A stretch of DNA of 64,000 nucleotides from Sipunculus nudus (Eukaryota > Annelida > Sipuncula > Golfingiida > Sipunculidae). Positions 10,263 to 22,100 of this stretch are shown piece by piece (position 1 is the stretch's first letter; each line of letters starts with the position of its first letter). A program made the translations under genes and the position numbers. Below the pieces are notes generated by a model, which was given only the letters and a program-made list of their open reading frames with translations, was not told the origin of the DNA and did no database searches. Where the stretch lies: contig CM049314.1 of the NCBI GenBank assembly GCA_026874595.1, positions 31,199,729 through 31,263,728 of the forward strand. The letters are read 5' to 3'.

Positions 10263-11840
10263 GTTAACAGGGCTCAAATCGTAACCGCTAGACCAGGATT
10301 CTTCAAACTTGACATCCAGGGAGTTCCATAGAACAATATCCTTGGAAACCTAAAATTAGGTCTCGGTTACCCATATTCTCTGAGCTATGGGTCTGGAAAG
10401 TACCCCCCCCCCCCTCCCCCCAGAATAATCAACAATTTGACACAAAAGCTTCAAAAGCTTATCTGAATAACTACTGAATTTATCACCATGAGTCTTTGCA
10501 TGAATATTGATCATGGAGAGTTCCATCAATTCCTGGAAACTGGTGGCGCCACCTGTATTTTTCTAATTTTACGAATTTTGTTCTTAATTTTTGATATTTT
10601 CAAAGAAGCTGTCATCTGTTAACAGGGCACATATCATAACCGCTGGACCTGGGATCTTCCTTTTTTGACAGCAAGAGAGGTCCATGAAAAGTCTCTGTGG
10701 AAACTTGAAATTCGGTCTCTGTTACCCATATTCTCTTACCTATGGGGCTCGTAAGTATCCCTCAGAATGATTAAAAAATTAACAAAAGCTTCAGTATGTG
10801 AATAACTACTGTATTGATCACCATGATTATTTTCATGAATGTTGATCATGGGGTGTTCCATCAGTTCCTGCAAACTGGTGGCGCCACCTGTATTTTTCTA
10901 AATTTTACAATTTTTTTTTTAATTTTTGATATTTTCAAAGAAGCTGTCTTCTGTTAACAGTGTACAACTCAATACCGGTGGACCTGGAATCTTCTTATTT
11001 GACAGCAAGGAAGGTCCATAAAAAGTCTCCTTGGAAACCTGAAATTAGGTCTCTGGTACCCATATTCTCTGAGCTATGGGTCTCGAAAGTACCCCCCAGA
11101 ATAGTAAAAAAAATTGACACATAAGCTTCACTATCTGAATAACTACTGCATTTATCACCATGATTCTTTGCATGAATACTGATCATGGAGTGTTCCATCA
11201 GTTCTTGCAAACTTGTGGTGCCATCTGCGTTTTTCTAATTTTACGAATTTTGTTCTTAATTTTTGCTATTTTCAAAGAAGCTGTCATCTGTTAACAGGGC
11301 ACATATCATAACCGCTGGACCTGGGATCTTCTTTTTTGACAGCAAGAGAGGTCCATGAAAAGTCTCTGTGGAAACTTGAAATTCGGTCTCTGTTACCCAT
11401 ATTCTCTTACCTATGGGGCTCGTAAGTATCCCTCAGAATGATTAAAAAATTAACAAAAGCTTCAGTATGTGAATAACTACTGTATTGACCACCATGATTA
11501 TTTTCATGAATGTTGATCATGGGGAATCTTCTAACTTGACATCAAGGGAGGTCCATGAAAAGTCCTCGTGGAAACTTGAAATTAGGTCTCTGTTACCCAT
11601 ATCTTCTGATTTCTGTGGCTCATTAGTACCTCACAGAATAATTAAAAAAATGATACAAAGGCTCAAGTAATTGAATAACTACTGCATTGATTCCCATGAT
11701 TCTTTGCAGTAATATTGGTCATTGAGTGTTTCATTAGTTCCTGCAGACTGGTGGCACTATACTTTTTTAAATTTTTTATGCATTTTTCTTCTATTTATGA
11801 TACCTTCAAATAAAGTGGTCATCTGTCACTGAAACCCATT
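10263..11840 (+). repeat. tandem array, ~336-bp unit, alternating A/B types
   Basis: Units start at GTTAACAG: 10263 (A), 10618 (B), 10953 (A'), 11290 (B'), plus a partial unit from about 11523. Spacings are 355, 335 and 337. B and B' are nearly identical over ~230 bases, while A and A' share other diagnostic bases (TCTGAGCTATGGGTCT, TTTATCACCATGA), so the higher-order period is about 672. The fourth unit is joined at about 11522 to the inside of a fifth, skipping the unit start. No open frame runs through it. A C-rich run lies at 10402-10427. Confidence 0.85.
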
Positions 11841-11999
11841 TCTTAGCACTCACAAAATTTATGATTTTTTGGCAGTCTGGCAGTCATTTTGCTCATTGTT
11901 TATCATTACTTGAATTCAGCTGAGCGTCATGGCCCATGGGCCACTAGTAAGTTAATTAATACAGTAGCAAGTATTTTGGAGTGATCCAGACTTACATCC

Positions 12000-13523
12000 T
12001 CATTCTTTCTTCGCCTTTCTTCTCCCTGGGCAGATAAATTGAGGGATACAGGTCCAAAGAGCAAATATTATTAAAACGATACTGTGAAGTAACACAAGCA
12101 CAAATGCCACCATATCGTATCCTTTAAAACACATAAAGGACATTTCCGTGAGAATTTCCGACTTGACGTACTTATCTCCGTGTTTGATTGAGTACTTCAG
12201 CCAATAGTCGAGGTTATCCATGCCTTTCATTGGGTTTTCTTTCAGTATGGAAGATACCTCTCTTGCTCGCTCTGTCACTTTTTTATCATTAAGAACCTGA
12301 TGAATTAAACTGACCAGTTTGTCAACGCTCAGGCCTGATAACGGAAGTATCTCGCCGTAGCCTTTGGATTTCGTTATCTGTCCGTTGTGCTGCTGGTCGA
12401 TAATTAGGGGGATGACAATAGATGGAACGCCATGATAGGCAGCCTCGTTCAACGTATTTGCTCCCCCGTGATATATCACAAGTTTCGTCTTTTCATCGGC
12501 CAGTAGGTCGTTCTGGGGTAACCACGGCAGCAGCAAGACGTTTTCGGATGAAACAGGTTTGGGTTCGAGCCGACAACGCATAATTACACGTTGTTGTAGC
12601 TTCACGAAAGAGAGAAGCAAAGTTTTAAGAAAACGTTCTGGTAGTCTGTCCAACCAGGTACCAAATGAAACTACAATAAGTCCATGTGTGGCCCCATCCA
12701 CAAATGTTTTAATATCCCTAGGAAGAGGTTTGACAATATTTTTTCCAAGAGTACCCACGTAGTGGGCAAACGGTGGCATTGGTCTCGGAAAATCAGTCAC
12801 GTGATCACGAAGGACGAAGCATGCAGATGCACTTGCGGTTAGGTCGCCAAGACTGCGGAGAGGTTTTTCCTTGATGTACTTCTCAGAAAACTTATAATCC
12901 GGAAAGAAATACGAAAGTTCTTCCAGGAAAGTGTAAATAGAGTTGAAAAACCTATCTATGAAGTCCATACGATGAGAGAACCCTGTGAAAGTTCCTGGAA
13001 CATAAACTGATTGATGTGGCCAATATTTCAGGTAGCAATTGTAGGCTAAAGGCGCATACGGAACAGAAAGTTTATATGGTAGAAGGTAAGTCCAAAAGAT
13101 TAAATCAATCAGTGCGAAATCAAATTTTTGCTTCCTTAGTCTGTCAATGAAATCTGCATCTTTCAAGGTGTTTTCGGCAATATATTCTTGAACTTCTATT
13201 TGCTTGAAAATAAACTGCATTTTTTGCAAGAAGGAGCCCTCAACACCCAGTCGGACAGCTTCATTCTGCCATTTTTCCGTCAATAATATTGGGTCCTGGT
13301 CCAGTTGGTATCTCTCTAAACTAAAACATCTCGTTTCGTTGTCTTTCACAGGGAAGCTGGATGGAAGGATCATTGTGACGTTATAGCCTCGTTCTGATAG
13401 CAGATTGGCTGCGCGTGTGAACATGAGCACGTGACTGGGGATGTCACTTGGGAAGAGAAGTAGACGATAACTGTTTGTTGGCCCAGCCAAACTTGCCATG
13501 ATGATAATGATAACTTTCCACAT
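12000..13523 (-). CDS. UDP-glucuronosyl/UDP-glycosyltransferase
   Basis: Family 1 glycosyltransferase that moves a sugar from a UDP-sugar to small lipophilic acceptors, in the ER membrane. 507 residues from the ATG at 13523, the family's usual length; an in-frame TTG 15 bases upstream is not the likely start. Seen in order: hydrophobic signal peptide (MWKVIIIIMASLAG); N-terminal acceptor domain with the catalytic His in DIPSHVLMF and a likely partner Asp in FALIDLIF; the UGT signature WLPQNDLLADEKTKLVIYH, then GGANTLNEAAYHGVP and the sugar-binding DQ in LIIDQQHNG; a C-terminal membrane helix (MVAFVLVLLHSIVLIIFAL); and a KAKKE tail that fits a KXKXX ER-retrieval signal. The ATG has A at -3. 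The coding part is one exon, and a splice acceptor sits 44 bases upstream. No lesions. Substrate cannot be told. No clear AATAAA was seen near the stop; the 3' side borders the repeat array. Confidence 0.95.
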   Translation of the reverse strand: MWKVIIIIMASLAGPTNSYRLLLFPSDIPSHVLMFTRAANLLSERGYNVTMILPSSFPVKDNETRCFSLERYQLDQDPILLTEKWQNEAVRLGVEGSFLQKMQFIFKQIEVQEYIAENTLKDADFIDRLRKQKFDFALIDLIFWTYLLPYKLSVPYAPLAYNCYLKYWPHQSVYVPGTFTGFSHRMDFIDRFFNSIYTFLEELSYFFPDYKFSEKYIKEKPLRSLGDLTASASACFVLRDHVTDFPRPMPPFAHYVGTLGKNIVKPLPRDIKTFVDGATHGLIVVSFGTWLDRLPERFLKTLLLSFVKLQQRVIMRCRLEPKPVSSENVLLLPWLPQNDLLADEKTKLVIYHGGANTLNEAAYHGVPSIVIPLIIDQQHNGQITKSKGYGEILPLSGLSVDKLVSLIHQVLNDKKVTERAREVSSILKENPMKGMDNLDYWLKYSIKHGDKYVKSEILTEMSFMCFKGYDMVAFVLVLLHSIVLIIFALWTCIPQFICPGRRKAKKE

Positions 13524-13567
13524 TGTCTTGTCCTCCAAATATCGTTCACCAAATATACAGGATCCAG
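13524..13567 (-). other. 5'UTR part of the UGT coding exon, with splice acceptor
   Basis: On the minus strand a polypyrimidine tract (TATTTTTTTTCAG) ends at the complement of 13568, followed by 44 bases to the ATG. This indicates at least one upstream non-coding exon that I could not place. Confidence 0.6.
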
Positions 13568-15221
13568 CTGAAAAAAAATATTGAAACAGTTACCATTGAT
13601 CATCTGATTTTTTGTTTATGCTTGTCTATGTGTGTATGCTCCTCATGCAATGGTTATACACTGCAGTAGTCCCAGATATACATTTGTGTTAACCGTTCCA
13701 TTGTACAGGTGGGTTCCCATGGTTATACCACTGGGGTGGCCACAGTGCAAAGAGCTGTGATGAGAAAATTGCAGCGTGGTATCATATTGGGCATCCCTCT
13801 CAAAATTCTAAACATGCGCCACGCTCTCTCATTTATCTGATTACAATTCATTGCTCTGTGTCTACTCTCGTAGTGTAACCCTATAAACTTTAATGTTATG
13901 CCTAGTAGCGGTTAGGCGAAATCTGTTGAAACATATTTGATAAGGTTTAAACAAATGGAGATCTGGGACGACTGCACTGTGCAACCGAGGCGTGATGAGC
14001 ATAGTCTGTGTGTTGGTGATGAGTTTTATATCATTTTATTCATATATCATTTAAATGGCATATACAGGCACGAACCCTAACTCACAGGTTGACACGTGAT
14101 CACATACTTTGTGCCATACAGATGATTACCTTAATACCTATATGGATAAATTAAATTCGTCCGGGGTAACAGTGGACAGGGTGGTATTGCAGGTGCGAAA
14201 ATAAATAAAACACATGACATGGGGCGAAGGGCAATGCTTCTGCTGAGGGCATGTTGTAGAGTGTAAATGGGGTAGGCCACATACATTGTTGAACTAATGT
14301 AAAATTCATTGCATTATTGGACATGATTCTTTATATATTTTAGGCCTATATATGTTTAAGAAATATGATCTTTATTTGGTAAAAATTAAAAATGAAGCTG
14401 ACAAAAGTCTACATTTGTGTAGTTCTAAAATTACCTTGGGCCCCACTTTTCGAACTTAGTGTTAAATACTGTGGCTGGCTTATTATTCGTGGAGCTGAAA
14501 TTTCCGAATTCTTATTTTTTAACGTTTCGCGAGGGTTTAATTAAATTTCTAATATGGCAGTCACAGTACTTATTGTCAAATACAACGCCGAAACGATGAT
14601 TGGTTCTTTAGGACCATTTCAGCCCTGTGACACTACAACGTCAGAGTGAATTAACGTCTCCCACTGAGGACCTCACCGTTACACCCCATGAGGATGCAAA
14701 TATTTCGTCGCCTTTTAACAATGCCTCATGGCCTACAGGCACGCTCTATAAAATAAATCATAAATAAATGTAATGTGTGTTACAGAGGGTATAAGCGAAA
14801 ACAAAATTTGGTATAATGTCAGTATCTTATAGCATCCACGGCTATATTGTATGTGTTGTTTTAATCGTTCAAGATATTACAGTATGCTCTATAATAGTTT
14901 ATATTATTGAGCGATGTATATTACGTCTGTCAATGAACTTGAGTTTTATTATAGCTAATACATATATGTATAGATACATCACTAGCAAGTACGATATAGT
15001 ATTTTTCTACAGGGGCTTCTTGCCAATATCATATTGACGGCTACTGGTCTTGTCTCGTTGAGTCGCAATGTCGTGTCACCACCAACTTCCAAAGTGCCAC
15101 TACTAACTTCAAGTGCCACTACCAGATATAGAATATCCAAAATTCATTTGCATTTAAAGGACAATATTCAGAATACGCTGGTGCACCTAATTATGTTTTT
15201 ATGGCCATTTTTATATATATA
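13568..15221. other. interval upstream of UGT, no gene seen
   Basis: Should contain the UGT promoter and first exon if the acceptor is real, but neither can be pinpointed. No repeats of note. Confidence 0.5.
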
Positions 15222-15402
15222 CAGTGAACTCCCGCATGACGACCACCCCGTTAACACGACTACCCCTCTAACAAGACCACTTTATTTGGTCCCAGAATTG
15301 TCTTATATAGATCACAATATAAAAAAAAACTTCGGTAACACGACCACCCCGCAATCACGACCAAAGACCACCTGGTTTGGTCCCGGCCTTCAGATGAGCC
15401 CC

Positions 15403-15602
15403 CGTATCACGACCTCCAGCCCATGGCGACCGCATCACATGAAGCAGATGGCACACTCATCGTCCAGCTTGGGCTTAGATAATAGCCTGTAATTAATTAG
15501 CCGTATCACGACCAATGGGACGTGGCGACTGCGGCCCGTTGAGCAGATGATACGCTCATCGACCAGCTTGGACTTAGATAATAGCCATTCATTAATTAGC
15601 CA
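15403..15602 (+). repeat. ~100-bp tandem duplication inside the Tigger element
   Basis: 15403-15503 and 15504-15602 are diverged copies (shared CGTATCACGACC, CTCATCG.CCAGCTTGG, CTTAGATAATAGCC, TTAATTAGC). The open frame crossing it (15034-15492) is not a gene. Confidence 0.75.
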
Positions 15603-15952
15603 GGTATGTAGGACAGCTCGCTTTTATCTGCCCAGCATTGGTTAGGCTTGTTTATAATGCCGCCAAACCTGTTAGCCAAACTATACGAATCAATAGATAT
15701 TGGACTCAATGGTCCGTTACATTGTTTGTTGAGTACGATGTTAGATTAGCATTTAACATACTGATCAAAATGAAGTTTGGCAAACATAATTGACGCCACA
15801 CGCATGCATTCAGGTGAGTAAAGTAAAACTGTGACAAATGTCATTTCAATGATCAAGCAGGAACCATATGAATTACACTTCATTCTGTTCTCACTAAGTG
15901 TTTGACATCAGAACATCTTCGTGTTAAGACCAATGCTTCGAGAATGACTACA

Positions 15953-16113
15953 ATGCCAACTCGTAAAAACCTAAAGAGCTCAATTTCAAGGAGAAGACAG
16001 AACTCATCAAGACCGCCGAGACTCGGTACAAGTCAGAGAAACTAGCTACTCAGTATGAGATTTTAAATCAAACGGGAAAACAACTAAACATTTACTTGAA
16101 ATACCCTTATTAA
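15953..16113 (+). pseudogene. Tigger-like transposase N-terminal relic (CENP-B helix-turn-helix)
   Basis: An ATG at 15953 opens MPTRKNLK; after a frameshift the frame from 15985 reads TELIKTAETRYKSEKLA, matching the N-terminal DNA-binding domain of pogo/Tigger transposases and CENP-B. It diverges after about 28 residues and stops at 16111-16113. The catalytic DDE domain is absent, so the element has an internal deletion. Confidence 0.7.
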
Positions 16114-16215
16114 CGCCTGCGTTAATATGTACAAGAATCCCGCTAACACGACCACCCCGCTAACACGACCATTTTGCAAGGTCCCGCAGGTGGTTGTGTT
16201 AGCGGGTTTTTACTG

Positions 16216-18599
16216 TATATACATATTGCATCATTCATATTGTTAATTTTTCATTATTAACATTTCATATTTCAATCGGCCCATGCAGAGCCCCCCCCCC
16301 CCTAAGAAAAGAGAGGGGGCCCATTGGTCTCGCCACTCAGCTGAATTTGTGTATGAGGATATGTTTATATGTTTATGAGAGTTTTCAAAATATTGGTCCT
16401 CTGAAAATTATGAAGCCAAATTTTCTACCCAAACTGGAGTTAAATTCAGGTAAAAAACACATAAGCGACGGTTGTGGGAAGTTGTTAAAAATTATATCTG
16501 ATCCAAGCGATACCGATATGCAGACTATTTTAGCTTGTCTTGTTTGCGAGTGCAAGAATTGAATGAAAGACTGAAGTTCGAGATTTCCTTTGCAGGTGAA
16601 GAGGAATAAAGAATGATGGTAATAAATGAACTCTTCAATTAAAAGGCACCGCCTAATAAGGGTGTAGACGTCGGATACCCGATAATGCTAGTTACCTTGA
16701 TAGAATATATATGACATGGGATGGCATCGCCAAATATTGTGCATCGCTGGGTATGATATTACATGCAGAAGTTAAAAAGGCTGAAATGCCAGCCTTCATA
16801 CTCTAGCGTAATATATTGACTTAACCACCAGCATGGACTTTCATTTTATATTAATTTACATTACTGCCGACATACACACGCCGATGCTAGAGATGTCTAG
16901 TCTGACGCTATTTTATCACGAGTACACGCAAGTTATTTGTCGAGACACTCTCGTCAACCATTCAATGTATATAACGTACCCAATATGATCTACCTATCCT
17001 TATAGAAACCTATTCCATGTCTGGATCTGTGGCTCCTTATTGTTTTTTTTTTCATTTTAAAATCAGGTTCCACTTAAATTGAATACACATAGCCTCATCA
17101 AAAGCATTGTTTTGCATGTTGCTTTGACCGGTCTGAATAACCTCTGGCCCTTGACCTCATCGTGTTTAGGGTTAGTGTCCCCATATCTCAAAGCCGTATA
17201 TCATTCCCGTGGTTAAACTGACAAGTTACACGCCTGTTATTATAAATGGGTCACTTTGCCGTTAACCGCCCTCGAAACGAGGGAGTTACTTTGTTTCCAA
17301 TCGTTTTGAATGACAGTGAACAACCTGTTTAAATACCCGTGAAACAATATTTCGCATACAGCGCGACAGTACGATGCACACGTGTCACTATTACCGGTCT
17401 GTGCATGCGAGATAACTTGCATTGTTATGTCATATATACCAGCGTAATTTAAAACTGTCATATTAAACTGCCAAGATAAAGTAAAAGTATATGGACAACA
17501 TATATCTCTATCGTTTTAAAAATATCATATAGAATATATATAAATCATCGGAAATAACATACACCAAGTAAATAAATTTAATTGAAGGCTACATCCCCTG
17601 GGGATTAACATCGTTAGGGGACAAATCTTTCATAACCGATCCGTGGCGGCCGGCATATGGACTAAATACGTCTTCATTGTTTATTAATATTATTTAAAAA
17701 AGAACATATAGATAACAAATACCGAGTAAATATATTCAATTGCATGATGCATCCACATACCTACCTGAATTTATGTCACCCGATCAGCATGGCCACCTGC
17801 AGGGTTGGCCTTCATGGACACAGTCAATGTAATCTATGACACACTTCATCACTAACTATGTTGTGTGCAACTAATATTATAGTTATATTGAATGTAAAAG
17901 CCTGACGGAGATTGAATGAAAATTGACGGTAACTTTAAGTTTGGCGGGGAGACATGAAGGCGTTACGTCACGCCACGTTATATTGGCCAGGGAAACAAGT
18001 GAGGATGGCTCATCCTTTAGTTTCTTAATGGGATCTCTACCCAAATCCGAAGGGGAGCAATAATTACGGTAATATACATGATTCTGGGAAAATCTTCCTC
18101 CATTCCTGAGATAATTTCGAAACATTAACTCTTTGAAAACAAAATAACAATTTAAGTGTAACTAAAATGTTTCAACAGAAACACCTTGTATAATCTAATG
18201 AAAATACATTTTTGGGTATTAAATATATGCATTTAACAATAACAATGCTGCTAATTTACAAGCTGTCGATCATAGAATTAGGTCTCAGTATTTCCTATAT
18301 AATTATACAGATGTGGAGAATATAAGATGGAAGTTGCTATAGTCAATGCAATCATATATTCTAACAATCCAATATATATTTTTATATTTGATGCAACTTT
18401 TTTTATAAGTATCAGTTATTTAGTCAGTGTTTTCTTTTATCTAGAGGACCTTTGTTGCAACAACTATAGGCATTTCTTGCATCAACATTTTATTCAGGGA
18501 CGAACCTGCAAGGATTTAGCCTTATAATTATGTGTCATCATGTCATTAAGTTTTAGTGTTATATATGTAGATGTGTGTTTCTCATATATTGTTTGATTC

Positions 18600-18602
<3 letters not shown>
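16216..18602. other. non-coding interval
   Basis: No supported gene. Contains a C run at about 16291-16302 and AT-rich patches. Short open frames here lack motifs. Confidence 0.55.

Positions 18603-18649
<47 letters not shown>
18603..18649. repeat. (TA)n microsatellite
   Basis: About 47 bases of TA dinucleotides. Confidence 0.95.
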
Positions 18650-18650
<1 letters not shown>

Positions 18651-19137
18651 GAAATAAAAGTGATGTTGTTGTAACCTGAATTTGTTACTATTACTATGTT
18701 TGCAAACATTCAGGATATTCACATTGTTATGTATTATGCTATTATTTAGAACCATCATGCATTAAGGTTATATGTAAAAGTAAATTAACGCAGGTGACTT
18801 TTGTTTCAGGAAGATTTTTTTTTAACTAGAAGAATTGAATGTTATGTATTATTTATTCAAGAAAATGTTACTTGCCCTAGTCAGTATTTCTTTTCTGACT
18901 CCCATTTTGCTTAAATCAAGATAATATTTCTGGAACAAACGTTTTTGAATCAGGTAAATATTCCTTGAACTAGAACCCAAATCTTGGCTACCTAGAAAAT
19001 ATTTCTTGAAAGAAGTCAAGTAAACATTCCTTGCAATTAGAAACTAAATAAAAAAATATTCCTTGATATAAGAAATGATTTCTTGTAGCTGACAAGAAAA
19101 TAATCCATATCTGACTCCACAGATAATTTTACTTATT

Positions 19138-19167
19138 GCTTGCCGGAAATCTTCGATTCCGGCAAGC
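19138..19167 (+). repeat. perfect 11-bp inverted repeat (hairpin)
   Basis: GCTTGCCGGAA and its exact complement TTCCGGCAAGC flank an 8-base loop. It opens the large repeat field, and degraded copies follow at about 19209 and 19310. The arm sequence TTCCGGCAAGC also recurs at unit ends further right (20933, 22530, 23042). Confidence 0.85.
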
Positions 19168-22100
19168 ATGTTGGTCAGTTCCGTATATCCGTTTGTTTGC
19201 TTATTTGTTGCTTGCCGGAAATCGAAGATTTTAGCAAGCTGGTTGGTCAGTTGCGTATGTCTGTCTGTCTGTTTGTTGCTCAGTTTGTTGATCAGTTCTG
19301 CATGTTTGTTGCTTGCCGGAATCAGAAATTTTGGTAAATATGTTGATCAGTTTGTATGTCTGTTTGGGTGTTTGTCTTTCTGTTTGTGCGCACTCTACAG
19401 GCCACAATTTTTAACAAATCGCTTAAATATTTATACAATTATATTATCGGGATTTTCCGGATCATTCCGGATTATAATCATTCGGAATAGAAGCCTATTG
19501 TTTTCGGTTATAATCGGTCAAAGGTAAAGGTCAGGGTCATTGACACTCTTCATAATAGGTTATTTCTTCATAACCTTGTCAATAGTGCTCGTAACCACAT
19601 AAAATATAGCTCATTTAATTTGTAATTAAATGCGCTTTCTCCTTGTTCCAAAACCGTCTCATTCTGTTGTTTCCATGGACACACTTTGGGGGGAGGGGGG
19701 AGAGAATCTTGTAATTTGAAATAAAAAAATAATTTTTGTAACTTTGTCAATTTTAAAGCTAGGGTGGTCTAGTATTTTTTAAATATGTTGAGGTTATTGA
19801 GACTTGCTCGATTTTCTGCAAATTTATGATAATGGCCAACAGGGGGCGCTGTACGACATTTTTGCGAAATTTCATAAATGATGCCACAGAGGCCCAATTT
19901 TTGAAGTAATCACTTTGAAAGTCATACATAATATGTTAAATAGAAATATCTCGAAACAATGTTTTTTCATTTTTCGAATATGGCCACCAGAGGGCTGCAG
20001 CTAAAACAGGTCAAAGTTTTTTTTTGTCTAATAGCTTCAAAACTACAAACGATGTCAGAATTGTTATTTCAGAAACTGAAGTTATAATCAATACGCTTAT
20101 TCCTGGATACACTTGACCTAATTTTGCGGTTACCATGGTGACCTATTTTAAACAAAATTCTTCAAATATTTACCTTGTCTTTTGTAAATGTGTCATTTTT
20201 AAAGCTAGAGAGATGTAGTTTTTTGCATCATGTAGAGTTCAGTCAGTGTAACAAGATTAAATTTCATGTTTTGCAAAAGGACCTACAGGGGGCGCTGAAG
20301 GAGTTTTTTTTATATTTAATTTTATTAAGCTTTACAAGTCTCAATTTATCAACAATAATTTTCAAACGGATATATTTAATGTTTGACAGTTTAATTTCGA
20401 AAACAGTTTTTCTTTCATTTTTGGTTTATGACCTCCAGGGGCCAGTGAACTGACAGCACTGCAATAAATCATTATTGTGCCATATCTCCAAAGCTATAAA
20501 TGATATTATAATTTTCATTATTGTATCTAAAACTACAAAAGATGGCCTTATTCCTGTTGAGATCTAGCCATATTTTGTCATAATCATCTTGACCTAATTT
20601 AGGGTAAAACTTATTGAACTTAGAAATGTTTGAATATTTCTATCTCTGACACAGCCCCCAGTTTCATGCAATCGCTCTGAAACTGATACCTTTGGTAAAT
20701 ATCTATTACCATCAGACCTATTTGTTTTTTTTTTTATTTTTTTTGGAAATAGGGTCAAAGGTCAAATGTCAGGACCACAAACACGCCCAAATGTCGTATT
20801 TTCTTCCAACTTTTGTTCATAAATTGTCGCATCCAAATAAATAGTTGCTTATTTTAGTCTCCTGTTCATTCTTCATAATATAAAATAATAATTTGACCTT
20901 GACCTATTTCATTTTCAATTTCCGGCAAGCGTTTGACCTATGGTCCCTAGTTTGTGTTTGTGTGTTTGTGTGTTTGTCTGTGTGCGCTCTACAGGTCGCA
21001 ATGTTGTACCAATCGTTTTCAAACTTACAGTTCTGATAGAAAATCAAATCTTCTAGAAGCCTGTAGTTTTATGTGTAAATAGGTCGTAGGTCAAGGTCAA
21101 GGTCATCAAAAGTATACTAAACAGTTTTTTCTTCATATCTTTGACACTATTAGTTGTATCTACTTTATATTTAGCTCATTCAATCTTCATCTAATAGCCT
21201 TTCTTCTGGTGTGTAGCTGACTCAAATTTGCCGTTTCCATGGTAACGCATTCTCGGGGGGAAATTGATATTTGAAAATCGATGGTCTTATTTTTCTAACT
21301 TTGTCAGTTTTAAAGCTAGAGAGGTCTAGTTTTTTGCATCAGGTAGTATTCAATTAGTGTTATTTGATTATATTAAAAGTATCGCAATATCTCGTACAAT
21401 ATCTCGTTAAACGAGATGTTTCGAGATATCACTTAGTGATGGACTAGAGTCCACAATTTTGCAGGAATCATTTTGAAACTGATATATCTTATGTCTGACA
21501 TTAATATCTCGAAACAGATTTTTCATTTTCCGGATAAGGCCGCTAGGGGGCGCTGCACATGACCCTCTCCAACATATCATTTTTTTGGCCATATCGCCAT
21601 AACTATAATTCTCAACCAATGTCTGTCTGTCAGTTGTCCTCAAATTCGCCTGCTTGCTGATTCTTCTGTCTTACTTATAGCATTCTACAGGCCACAGTTT
21701 TAAAGGAATTCTTTTGAAACTGGCACATGTTATGTCTTACACTAATATCTCGAAAAGATTTTTTTCATTTTTCAAATATGGCCGCCATATCTTTGTCACC
21801 ATAAATGGTATCTAGTTCAACTGTAGCTCATTTAAATTGTCATTCCAAGGCCTTTCTTCTGGAGTGTAGCTGCCTCAAATTTGGTGTAACCATGGTTACG
21901 CATTTTTGGGAAAAGTCATGATATTCGAAAATAAGGAGTCTTATTTTTCTAACTTTGTCAGTCTTCTAGCAAGAGAGGTCTAGTATTTTGCTTCGGGTAG
22001 CATACAAGTAGTGTCATATGGTTATATTACAAGTCTCGCAATATCTCGTACAATATCTGGTGAAATGAGATATTTCGAGATATCGCTTAGTGATAGATTA

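Larger units (their letters stand above)
15222..16215 (+). mobile_element. Tigger/pogo-like DNA transposon, internally deleted
   Basis: 994 bases flanked by TA on both sides (15220-15221 and 16216-16217), as expected for Tc1/mariner-pogo insertion. The left end reads CAGTGAACTCCCGC and the right end, inverted, CAGTAAAAACCCGC; both continue with TAACACGACCACC-type repeats. A transposase N-terminus remains at 15953-16113. Near the right end a second inverted copy of the terminal sequence (about 16139-16153 against 16193-16207) gives a foldback. Too short and broken to be autonomous. Confidence 0.8.

Noticed and set aside
12559-12762. Plus-strand open frames opposite the UGT
   Set aside because: Antisense shadows of the UGT coding sequence.
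15034-15492. 152-codon open frame
   Set aside because: It overlaps the end and internal tandem repeat of the Tigger-like element and has no motif.
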